Assembly: GCA_039105265.1 (NCBI GenBank)
Contig: JAPFFF010000006.1
Coordinates: 3,844,001-3,908,000 of the forward strand
Direction: 5' to 3'
Length of the DNA: 64,000 nucleotides
From: Tritrichomonas musculus
Taxonomy: Eukaryota > Parabasalia > Tritrichomonadida > Tritrichomonadidae
Shown: positions 49,701 through 56,238 of the stretch, one piece after another
Layout of the letters: every line of letters starts with the position of its first letter
Position numbering within the stretch: the stretch's first letter is position 1
Program-made: the position numbers and the translations under genes
The notes under the pieces: generated by a model
The model's database searches: none
What the model was told of the DNA's origin: nothing
The model's input: only the letters and a program-made list of their open reading frames with translations

Positions 49701-50658
49701 TCGTATATGGCCTATTTTAGAACATAGACGTATTTATACTCTTTTGACAAATACATTCACCCGAATTAGTGATTGCTATAAAAACTTGTCCGATATTCCA
49801 ACTGATGAAGATCGTCTCTTTGGTCACTACTTTAGGATCTGTTTCTATGGATCCGTTTTTCGTGAAGAAAATGGAAAGATATATATTTATAGAGAGAAAA
49901 AGCTGACTCACTTGTTCGAATTGACCAACAGGCTTGTCGGATATTATACTGAAGTTTGCAAGCCAACACAAATCGAACTAATCAAAGAAAGTGGAGGAGT
50001 TGATGTATCAAAACTTGATCCAAGTAAAGGCTACATTCAAATCACTTTTGTTGAACCATACTTCCAAAAGAATGAAAACTACACCAGAATTACAACATTC
50101 GAACGAAGCCATGTTTTACAAACATTCTTTTTCGATACACCATTTACAAAAGGAGGAAATAAGGCACAAGCCTCAATTGATCAACAATGGGTTCGAAGAA
50201 CTCTTCTTTCTGTTGAATTACCAATGCCATCCATCATCAAAAGAATCAGTGTTAATTTATCTAGAGAAATTGAATTTGCTCCAATTCGTGTGGCTTATCG
50301 TCAAATTAGAGACAGAATTAACTTACTTAAAAATGCTATCGAACGTTCTGATTATAGAGCAATTCAACAATTATTACACGGATCTTTGCTCGTTCAGGTT
50401 AATGAAGGTCCTTCAAGAATGGCTGAAGTATTTCTTGGTGAAGCCGCTTCTGAAGAAAATTCAAGCGATATGAATTATAATAAATATAAGGAGAAAATGA
50501 AGGCTGCATTCAAAGAATTTCTAATTGTCAACCAGAAAGGAATCGATGTGCATGGCAAATACGTCGATGATCATCCTGTATTCGTTCCTCTTCAACATGA
50601 ATTAGAATCTGGTTTCTCTGCTTTACAAGAAAAGATTTCAAATTATATTTCAGAATAA
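43726..50658 (+). CDS. DOCK-family Rho/Rac exchange factor with giant repetitive N-terminus
   Basis: The 2,310-residue protein starts MNNNSQNPSNPSNPQPQ. Residues 1-800 are Pro/Gln/Asn-rich and contain three coding tandem arrays (QINPP; QQQPLQIEPLVPPT; NIPGVSQ). Residues about 1205-1310 look like the DHR-1 C2 domain (FSFRHRLLVRVNQVNLHTQARNIF, ...FTRCWYHEKKPYFDELFIIDLP), which binds phosphoinositides. Residues about 1330-1880 form a helical solenoid. Residues about 1890-2305 are the DHR-2 catalytic module (YIYREKKLTHLFELTNRLV; SKGYIQITFVEPYF; FFFDTPFTKG), which exchanges nucleotide on Rac/Cdc42-type GTPases. DOCKs normally start with an SH3 or short helical part, so the low-complexity extension is unusual. 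It fits an actin-remodelling role alongside the actin-like genes of this window. Confidence 0.85.
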   Translation: MNNNSQNPSNPSNPQPQRPQYYGQTPQMNSPNYNPQSNPIPVRQVGPPPNLAAGPTAGIKIGAQIGPRNMTRQRGATVSNTYSTPGIAPNTLAGFQTQSPNTGQYQGQARPPQGQFPNQFNQNRIPVQQNPNQINRPQINPSQIGPVQINLSQSIPSVVNPVQINQNQINPSQSIPSVANQPQINQQQIDPPQINQQQMNPPQINPPQINPPQINPPQINPPQINQQQINSPQINPPQINPPQINQQQINSHQINQQQMNPPQINPPQINPPQINPPQINPPQINQQQINSPQINQQPPQGFSNRNALSQSQRPFSSQNMPGVQQRIPPNGQQLPGNNQQSELRSSLDPPLYRSNSNSGLNLSMQPGQQSPPQQQVFTRQPPQQQQVPQFANLQQQMQYEMRMKQEEERRKLIQLRQEEQLRIQQKRAQLQKQQEENENNLTQDNDNSLLEKQLSNPQFPSQQPLHIEPLAPPIQQQQEPTQIESLSPPTQQLLNPLTPSQQPLQIEPLVPPTQQQPLQIEPLVPPTQQQPLQIEPLAPPTQQQPLQIEPLVPPTQQQPLQIEPPVPSMQQQPLQIESLSPPTQSQSPPQQFNRPVSPTLRQNMPGHPQNIPGRPQSVSSRPQNTPGHPQNMPGVPQNIPGVSQNIPGVSQNIPGVSQNIPGVSQNIPGVSQNIPGVSQNIPGVSQNIPGVSQNIPGISQNIPGISQNIPGISQNIPGVSQNIPGASQNIPGISQNIPLSTQNLSNVHAPESEVSSSSNSFKFTPMPESPGPAEGSSVGTGTVDFNEDLSDDENEIIPINTLRAHRSQTYAPNMNNPLMEMQNSNNKITFDNSKFPRFLGRRETIILSQGLKKRRKSSFKACLTPQFNEQDKVTINNQVQNLLDDPLSGIGVYTWSRHYVVNCSHEENPYIDPKAISLSMQKVGGSNNVVKLFSEKVRPIHFQKLDEKRPLPPSETPNIPMLSDVPDKSKPPLIPQVNSKEIPNAADCYFKKNPPPELLFTIEDMPIAGLSKQKFACLRTRDIKTDFELIEPLFFGAFIVQDGSIISEQWTFTSKGCSQFLPEISFSPKASLQLPASTENAYFCVVVSRFLLPENGATVNKYYQKPSSKTLQLAKAQAVYFNKFIGVYAPFALTFVDLKTVIDNKYFDMPPPIAISQPLKVILKQIKPGQKLFENTYPIYLIFDSNVVETSNIQDVLTDNSLYIRLSGPLPCLPCFSFRHRLLVRVNQVNLHTQARNIFAELKVKSEAGELPIFSTPYSTSKSKTAFTRCWYHEKKPYFDELFIIDLPLPLPKTLSLVITFFNAALKNVGQKMGDLRELIGMCTIPLLEDGNRIIADGEHQYPVDYKGQPPINTPAFNISTLLDSSLISTDNYLNQFYNSVDSQVLEKCSEREITINMFSIIDQIVHEITTKGMECIKSLAILTKKKVTLDWKIIENCLNDYAIYFAFRNENSCTPEFHRSLLSSWAEFMRTNPDSNRTDSRLIPFFFNMIIKSLYLTKDQDFSSSFSAFVTQWSKMLDSQQIGEYARFLNLLFDIGCYYYSVMAIECQMANLLNMTSKHNILIEFLTQVLRPKLFYSAIAYVDHFKLNIIDMIRYSKRSDCTTLQFIYRTFLRLFAQFSPEMKQKIAERLINSLEVLSPFDAVHFIENDGNHPVIYFYCFILSCVSYEAFSNWFTHQVDHFKDFFKTLHFIIAKMQDKELRRVAYFAVLHILSFIAQMKDLEGIIEATNIIYHFLCVDLPLDFVCPLIRALSQLIEENYSVLIVYSNPALPRHLVKVLELSYIAPEEVSKLFKVLYQTDLQNFGNFLRSQAICYRAVYSLKSLDYIKLAPEFNLPISPVIHELHRLRQLTKSQLSEEKYTEIIQRKALIILSSPDSTIEALNELVEYHRSHEYFAEEIQTLLLQASIILEFLVAQKKIDISYLKLPQPCKFFTDLCPICEHFRCPEGGDFVAKSYCDSPMFSERSLINHLIHIIQRSQETKYLEFSYLIIDRIWPILEHRRIYTLLTNTFTRISDCYKNLSDIPTDEDRLFGHYFRICFYGSVFREENGKIYIYREKKLTHLFELTNRLVGYYTEVCKPTQIELIKESGGVDVSKLDPSKGYIQITFVEPYFQKNENYTRITTFERSHVLQTFFFDTPFTKGGNKAQASIDQQWVRRTLLSVELPMPSIIKRISVNLSREIEFAPIRVAYRQIRDRINLLKNAIERSDYRAIQQLLHGSLLVQVNEGPSRMAEVFLGEAASEENSSDMNYNKYKEKMKAAFKEFLIVNQKGIDVHGKYVDDHPVFVPLQHELESGFSALQEKISNYISE
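44209..44616 (+). repeat. Coding tandem array 1: 15-bp unit (QINPP)
   Basis: About 25 imperfect five-codon units encode QINPP or QINQQ. Larger blocks such as CCCCAAATTAATCCACCT recur exactly, showing recent block duplication. Confidence 0.85.
45222..45450 (+). repeat. Coding tandem array 2: 42-bp unit
   Basis: Five to six copies of a 14-codon unit encode QQQPLQIEPLVPPT. Inner copies are nearly identical at DNA level. Confidence 0.85.
45531..45940 (+). repeat. Coding tandem array 3: 21-bp unit (NIPGVSQ heptads)
   Basis: About 19 seven-codon units encode NIPGVSQ with GIS, GAS and GHP variants towards the ends. Central units are almost identical, so copy number is likely to vary between strains. 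Confidence 0.9.
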
Positions 50659-50983
50659 ATAAAAGACAGAATAATATATATATTATTATGATAATTATGC
50701 TACCTTTATTAGCTTATGAATTATGAAATTAGAGTTGGTGGACTTTTTTTCTAGAAGCTTCAATAAATTAATTATTATATTTAATATATAAAAAAAAAAA
50801 AAATTAGAAAAAAGAATAGATTTGTTTTTATTTGTTTTAGTTTTTTTTTTCCCCATCCCCCATATTTTTGACATATATGAGTACTGTTTTGGGGTATTTT
50901 CTTGTTTATTTATGGGTTAACAAATTTTGTTTTAACCAATTTATTTTAAAAACGTGTTTAAAAAATCCGTTTGAAAATAGAAA
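50659..50983. other. Gene-free spacer
   Basis: It lies between the DOCK gene and the second actin-like gene, both plus strand. A TAAATAAAA string at the DOCK stop fits the trichomonad habit of overlapping the poly(A) signal with the stop codon. It also holds a T/C-rich tract near 50838-50860. Confidence 0.6.
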
Positions 50984-52093
50984 ATGACTGAAGTGAAGCA
51001 TACAATAGTTCTCGATAATGGTACATCATCAATTAAAGCAGGATTTTCAGGAGAAAATCAACCACGCGTTACTCTTCCAATGCTTGTTGGTAAACCAAAG
51101 CCGGGATCAAATATCGTTGGTATTCAAAGTAAGGACTATTTTGTCGGAAACGAAGCCTTAACAAAACAAAATCTTCTTGATATAATTGATCCAGTAGAAA
51201 ATGGTATCATCACAAATTGGGAATATATCGAACAATTATGGAAATACGTTTTTTATGATGAGCTTCATGTTATTCCAGAAGATTATTGTGTTTTAGTTAC
51301 AGAGAAGCCATTTAATAGACCTGAAAATAGAGAAAAAACACTTCAAGTATTATTTGAAACTTTTCATGTTACATCACTTTACACTTGCCAACAAGCTGTT
51401 TTAGGCCTATTCGGAATTGGAAAAACTACTGGAATTACTCTCGATTGTGGAGAAGGCAATTATCATATTGTGCCTGTATATGAAGGATACTCAATTTCAC
51501 ACGCGATATTAAAAAGTGAATTAAGTGGTGCAATGCTTACAAATTACATGCAGCAATTGTTAGGTGAAAAAGCTGCAGATTTACCTCTCACCAGCATTCG
51601 ACAAATTAAAGAAAAGTTATGCTATGTTCCTCTCGATTATCAAGCAGAATCTCAAGCAGCAGAACAATTTGCATCAACAAAATTAGCAACTGGTGAAATT
51701 TTTGAATGTGGAAGTGAAAGATACAGATGCCCAGAAATATTATTTGATCCAACATTAAATGAATTAGAATTTGATGGAATTCACCAGTCAATTTTTGATT
51801 CGATAATGAAATGTGATATTGATATTAGAAAAGATATGTATAAAAATATTTTACTTTGTGGAGGATCAGCAATGTTCAGGGGACTTTCTGAAAGAATTGA
51901 AAAAGAAATTATCGCTCTTGCACCTCCTTCAATGAAAATCAGAGTTTTTGCTCCTCCTGAAAGAAGAAATTGCGTTTGGCTTGGAGGATCTGCATTAGGT
52001 GATCGTGACTTTTTCAAACAATCAATGGTTGTTACAAGAAAAGAATATGAAGACCAAGGTGCTCAAATTGTTCATTTGAAATGCCACAATTAA
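50984..52093 (+). CDS. Highly divergent actin-like protein
   Basis: This 369-residue protein spans the actin fold. It shows VLDNGTSSIKAGFSGENQPRV, ENGIITNWEYIEQLWKYVF, ITLDCGEGNYHIVPVYEGY, ILLCGGSAMFRGLSERIEKEI and the C-terminal VVTRKEYEDQGAQIVHLKC. Ser in the phosphate loop SGD/SGG motifs is replaced by Cys (LDCGEG, LLCGG), which may alter nucleotide handling. It is closer to actin than to named Arps, yet differs more than the copy at 7835-8971. It lies directly downstream of the DOCK gene. Trichomonads encode many actin paralogs; the role of divergent ones is unknown. Confidence 0.8.
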   Translation: MTEVKHTIVLDNGTSSIKAGFSGENQPRVTLPMLVGKPKPGSNIVGIQSKDYFVGNEALTKQNLLDIIDPVENGIITNWEYIEQLWKYVFYDELHVIPEDYCVLVTEKPFNRPENREKTLQVLFETFHVTSLYTCQQAVLGLFGIGKTTGITLDCGEGNYHIVPVYEGYSISHAILKSELSGAMLTNYMQQLLGEKAADLPLTSIRQIKEKLCYVPLDYQAESQAAEQFASTKLATGEIFECGSERYRCPEILFDPTLNELEFDGIHQSIFDSIMKCDIDIRKDMYKNILLCGGSAMFRGLSERIEKEIIALAPPSMKIRVFAPPERRNCVWLGGSALGDRDFFKQSMVVTRKEYEDQGAQIVHLKCHN

Positions 52094-52165
52094 TTTCATT
52101 CTTTAAAAAAAAATACTGATTGTATACTAAATGTTGCTAATCAAATTAATTTTTTTTTTATTTTT

Positions 52166-52195
52166 TTTTATTTTATTTTATTTTATTTTATTTTA
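52166..52195 (+). repeat. (TTTTA)6 microsatellite
   Basis: Six perfect TTTTA units lie between the converging ends of the actin-like and HID1-like genes. Confidence 0.95.
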
Positions 52196-52219
52196 TGATT
52201 AATATTCGAATTTATAAAA

Positions 52220-54796
52220 TTATTTGGAATTCTGATTGGACAACAAATGGCTTCGAAGTTCCCGAATACTTTTCACATCTTTTTCACAAGTAAGCTGGAA
52301 GATTAAGTCAGCCCACTGGTTCCAAGTTTTTTCTATTTCTCCACCAAAAATATGAGGATGCTTAATGAACATCTGAGGTTGAGGGAAAAGTTTCTCTGTG
52401 TCAATTTTAGCAAGAATTTCTGAAACCTCATTAATATCTATTTTTGGCTTATTTTCTTTTTTAATGAGAAGTCTAGCTTTCTTCAAGTATTTCAAAATGA
52501 TAGGAAGCGATTTTTGAACGCTTGGGGAATCATTCTTTATCTGTTTGAAGAGAGATTGCTTAGAGAATATAATTGGACAGAAACCGTTTTTTGAATTATC
52601 TTTTTGTTGGACGATTGTTGCAAAAACTTCGAGGAAGAGAGGAACAAAGCTTGGGAACTTTTCATTAACATGTTCAAAAAGCTCCATCATCTTGAATGCC
52701 GTGGTAGTAGAAAACATATTTACATATGGAGATATCATATGGAAAACGCAAATAAGAGAAGGAAGGAAAGAGTCTCTCTGGCAGAAATTAAGAAGAACTT
52801 CCAGAAGAAGATCTCCAAAGGAAAGTCCTTTGTCAGTAGATGGTTTGAAATTACAATTGATAAAGGCGGCTCCTTTGCTACTTGGCTTAAATGGTCTGTT
52901 CAAGTAACCTGCAGCTTTTGGATCTGCAACAATAAGCAAAACAGTTGAGAGAATGATACTGTGAATGTAATTAACACCTTCCTTTTCAAAGAATAATTGT
53001 GCAGCCCAAAGAAGATTATATAAGAACATATTTGAATATCCTTTTGATGTCAAAAGAGGAACAAGTCCTGGTTGAAATAGAGCGCACATATAGAGGAAAG
53101 ATAATGTTTCCTTTGAAAGTGGATCAAGTGGGTCGAAAAGCGGTAAACTAATCTTTTTAGGTTCTTCTTTGGCATCGTTGAATTCGGGTGCATAAATAGC
53201 TCGGAGAAAGATTTGTGGATGAATGTTTGATATTTCTTGTCGGAATTTAGGGTTAGTGAAAAGACGGACTAAAAGTGCAAGTAAACTGCGAAGAAGAAGT
53301 GAAAGCTCACTAGTGACTGGTGGTCTTTCATTCATATAACGGAAAGCAATTCGGCAAGTTGAAAGAATAATGCTATTGAGTGGAAGATTTTCTAATAAAG
53401 ATGAAGTTGTTTCTGGATAGCTATGCTTAAACTTTGGATAGAAAATATGAAGCGAAGAGATAACAAGTAAGGCATCTACAAGCTCTTTTCTTGTAAGATT
53501 AATTTCGTTGAGATGAGTAACTTCACCATTTTGTATCCATAGAGCTTTATTTTCTGAAAGAAGTGCTTGAGCTGCCTGAATTTGTTCTTCTTTTTGTTTA
53601 TTATTATTTTCATTGTTATTGTTGTTTTCAGGCTTGGTTGTTTCTTCTTTAGGTTTTTCCTGACTTTCCTTATTTTCTTTTGGTTTTTCTTTTGGAGCTT
53701 CTTGTTTACTTCCTTTTTTAGGCTGCTGCTGTTTTACTTCATCAAGTGTTACACCATCTTTAAAGAGAAGTTCAATAACAGCATTTGTAAAAGCAGATAT
53801 AGCATGTCCATCGTATTGGCGCATTGCACGATGTTGAGCAATAATTGCTTTTTCTTCTGCTGTTCGTTTAACACGTTTAGGCTGTGGAGATTTAGCACGA
53901 TTTGCAGCGGCAGCGTTCTTTGCTGCACTTGGTGATGGCTGTGGAGATGCTGCTCGCTTTGCATTAGTAGTTTTCTTTTTTGGCTTTTCATTTTCTGTAG
54001 CTGTTGTTTGAGCATTTTCAGCTTTTTTGGTTTTATTAGCTTTTTTCTTTTCTGAAACGTATGGTGTAATTTCAACTATTTCTCTTGGTTTTGGATTGAA
54101 TACTGGTTCTTCTGCGTCTTCAGCTTGATTTTTTTCTTCAGATGGAACATCATTTTGCTTTTGGGCCTGCTCGTCTTTTTGAGATGGTTTTGAATTATCT
54201 TGTGGAGGATTTGAGCCGGTTTTTGCATTTGCAGTTTTTGTTGTAGTTTTTGGCTTTTTTGGTTTTGTTGCAGTAGTTGTTTGTGTTTGAGGTTTATCGT
54301 TATTTTCGGTTACATTTTCTTTTTCTGTTTTTTCGGCTTCAGTACTCTTTTTTGCTTTCTTTGCAGCTTTTTCTTTATTACTCTGCGATTGTTTTAGTCT
54401 CAGTTCTTTTATTCGATTTGATATATCTGAATCAAGATGTTCAAGCAAATAAGAGTTTTTAGGATTAGCTACAGCAACAGAAATGCAAGAAATAAAGAGT
54501 TGTAGAGCAAGTTCAAGTTGATTCAGTTGCTCAGGCGTAATTACTTTCCCTGGACCTAATTTCTGAATTGAGCAAACTTCATGCACACTTGCGAGGACAA
54601 GGTTCGCAAAATTGAGTGGATATTTTGCTGCAATATTATTTAGAAAAATTGAATCTGGAGTTGGTAATAATTTGCGATCACTAGCATGAGACATTAAAGA
54701 AACCCAAAATGCGTGATCTGAGTTATAATCTTTATCTAGTAAGCATGCTAAAAAAGAAAGTTGATTTGGTGTTTGTGTTGATTGATCAGCACCCAT
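52220..54796 (-). CDS. HID1/Dymeclin-family Golgi protein
   Basis: The 858-residue protein begins MGADQSTQTPNQLSF, a good N-myristoylation signal as in HID1. The N-terminal part contains DHAFWVSLMSHASD, comparable to the DDAFWDQFW segment of HID1. The C-terminal half matches the family layout: YLNRPF, a FLPSLICVFHMISPYVNMFSTTTAFKMMELFEHV block and LFLEVFATIVQQKDNSKNGFCPIIFSKQSLF. HID1 works at the trans-Golgi in secretory and dense-core granule biogenesis. Residues about 138-400 are a Lys/Ala/Glu/Pro-rich insert not found in typical members, probably disordered. Assignment to HID1 rather than Dymeclin rests on the N-terminus and the C-terminal block. Confidence 0.75.
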   Translation of the reverse strand: MGADQSTQTPNQLSFLACLLDKDYNSDHAFWVSLMSHASDRKLLPTPDSIFLNNIAAKYPLNFANLVLASVHEVCSIQKLGPGKVITPEQLNQLELALQLFISCISVAVANPKNSYLLEHLDSDISNRIKELRLKQSQSNKEKAAKKAKKSTEAEKTEKENVTENNDKPQTQTTTATKPKKPKTTTKTANAKTGSNPPQDNSKPSQKDEQAQKQNDVPSEEKNQAEDAEEPVFNPKPREIVEITPYVSEKKKANKTKKAENAQTTATENEKPKKKTTNAKRAASPQPSPSAAKNAAAANRAKSPQPKRVKRTAEEKAIIAQHRAMRQYDGHAISAFTNAVIELLFKDGVTLDEVKQQQPKKGSKQEAPKEKPKENKESQEKPKEETTKPENNNNNENNNKQKEEQIQAAQALLSENKALWIQNGEVTHLNEINLTRKELVDALLVISSLHIFYPKFKHSYPETTSSLLENLPLNSIILSTCRIAFRYMNERPPVTSELSLLLRSLLALLVRLFTNPKFRQEISNIHPQIFLRAIYAPEFNDAKEEPKKISLPLFDPLDPLSKETLSFLYMCALFQPGLVPLLTSKGYSNMFLYNLLWAAQLFFEKEGVNYIHSIILSTVLLIVADPKAAGYLNRPFKPSSKGAAFINCNFKPSTDKGLSFGDLLLEVLLNFCQRDSFLPSLICVFHMISPYVNMFSTTTAFKMMELFEHVNEKFPSFVPLFLEVFATIVQQKDNSKNGFCPIIFSKQSLFKQIKNDSPSVQKSLPIILKYLKKARLLIKKENKPKIDINEVSEILAKIDTEKLFPQPQMFIKHPHIFGGEIEKTWNQWADLIFQLTCEKDVKSIRELRSHLLSNQNSK

Positions 54797-55201
54797 TCAA
54801 TTGTAGAAATAATTTCTATAAAGGAAATATAGGAAAAAGCTGATATGTCAAAAATTTGAATTGAATTATTTTACACAGAAAAAGTCGGATCATAGTAACA
54901 AAACGAATACATTCAGAATGCATATTTATTTATTTTAATACATCAGTTATTATATTAACCCCGTCAGGATTTTGCATGTAATTTTTTAAATTAAAAATTT
55001 ATATAAACTTTAAGCATATCCAGCATTTAAATATTAATACTGGGATAAGTAGCAAGTTTAATTAAAGTTTGCTATTTTACAGAAAACCTAGAAAAAAAAT
55101 TAATCTAATTTTTGAATTACATTAGGTTGGATTAATATGATTCATTTCATAAACAAATTTCAATTAGTTTAGAAGGTAAGGGGCATCACTTAGGAAAAAA
55201 A
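54797..55201. other. Gene-free spacer
   Basis: A 0.4-kb AT-rich spacer between two minus-strand genes. Nothing recognisable. Confidence 0.6.
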
Positions 55202-56152
55202 TCAAGAGTAAGAATAATCTAAGCTATTCGTTGCTTTGCTTTTAGGCTCAGAATTAACAGTTGAATACGAATAAGTTCCTGATTCTGAAAATAAATCATT
55301 CGATTTTCTAGATGAGCTTATTTGAGTATTTGATTGTTGATTTGCAGAGGATTCTGATGGCGTTCTAGAATGAGATTTCCTCCTTCTTCTCTTTTTTTGA
55401 ACTGTTTGTTGAGTTTCTTCACGATTGGATGATGAGGTATTAGGAATAGTATAGTAATTTGAGTATGAGTAATCATTTGCATTTAATATATCTGCCAATT
55501 CTTGAAAGCGCACATTCATTTCATTCTTTAGATCTTGGTAAGTTAATGAATTATCTTGAAGCTTTTGATGCATTTTCTGCCCAACAACGTTTAACACATC
55601 ATCTTGAGTGATTTTTTTGGTTCCGGGATCAACATATGAGGCTGTTGAAGTTGGAATATTAGATTTTGACTGTGAAATTGAAGGATGCCGTATTTCTTTC
55701 CATTTTTCTGCAATAGTTGGATGCTGCGTTTCAATATGCGCGTCAACTGCATGATACGAGTCAAGTCCAATCATACAAACTGGGCAAAAATAAATGTCAC
55801 GTCCTGCTGAATTTCCACTTCTGGATTGCAAATTTCTTATTTGATTATTAAGTGAATTTATTTTAGCTTCTCTGGCATTTATTGTTTCGCGCATTCTTTC
55901 ATGATCACTAGCAAAATAACGTATTGATTGCTGTAAAACATGCAATAAATGAGTTATTTGTTCTGGACTTCCTCCAGAAAATATTTTTGCATCTCGAAAT
56001 GTTTTTAAAAATCGAAGAAATGGTTTGTTTCTTTTCGAAAAATAAATTGAATTTATATCGATCGCATCCGATATTTCCCAATCAAAAGAGTTCCTCATGT
56101 CTGCCGTTGACGAAAAATATGCAGAAAAAAAATTAAAGTCCGGATTCGACAT
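55202..56152 (-). CDS. DZIP1/Iguana-like zinc-finger protein
   Basis: The ATG at 56152 (MSNPDFNFFSAYFSST) is chosen; an in-frame ATG at 56239 would add 29 hydrophobic residues coded by AT-rich spacer. Residues about 22-95 match the DZIP1 N-terminal domain (FDWEISDAIDINSIYFSKRN). A coiled coil (residues 85-115) precedes one C2H2 finger, FCPVCMIGLDSYHAVDAHIETQHP, the order seen in DZIP1. DZIP1 proteins sit at the basal body and help build the ciliary transition zone and control PKA/Hedgehog signalling in animals. At 316 residues this one is much shorter than vertebrate DZIP1. The tail is Ser/Asn/Gln-rich. It starts 86 bp beyond the stop of the VPS8-like gene. Confidence 0.7.
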   Translation of the reverse strand: MSNPDFNFFSAYFSSTADMRNSFDWEISDAIDINSIYFSKRNKPFLRFLKTFRDAKIFSGGSPEQITHLLHVLQQSIRYFASDHERMRETINAREAKINSLNNQIRNLQSRSGNSAGRDIYFCPVCMIGLDSYHAVDAHIETQHPTIAEKWKEIRHPSISQSKSNIPTSTASYVDPGTKKITQDDVLNVVGQKMHQKLQDNSLTYQDLKNEMNVRFQELADILNANDYSYSNYYTIPNTSSSNREETQQTVQKKRRRRKSHSRTPSESSANQQSNTQISSSRKSNDLFSESGTYSYSTVNSEPKSKATNSLDYSYS

Positions 56153-56238
56153 TATAAATATGATAATAAGGAAAAAAAAAATATGAATGACGTTTAAAAA
56201 AATTGAAAATTTTTTTTTAAATAAAACAAAACTCAACA

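Noticed and set aside
53567-53935. Plus-strand frame opposite the HID1-like gene
   Set aside because: Its Phe/Leu-rich product is the antisense of the Lys/Glu-rich insert.
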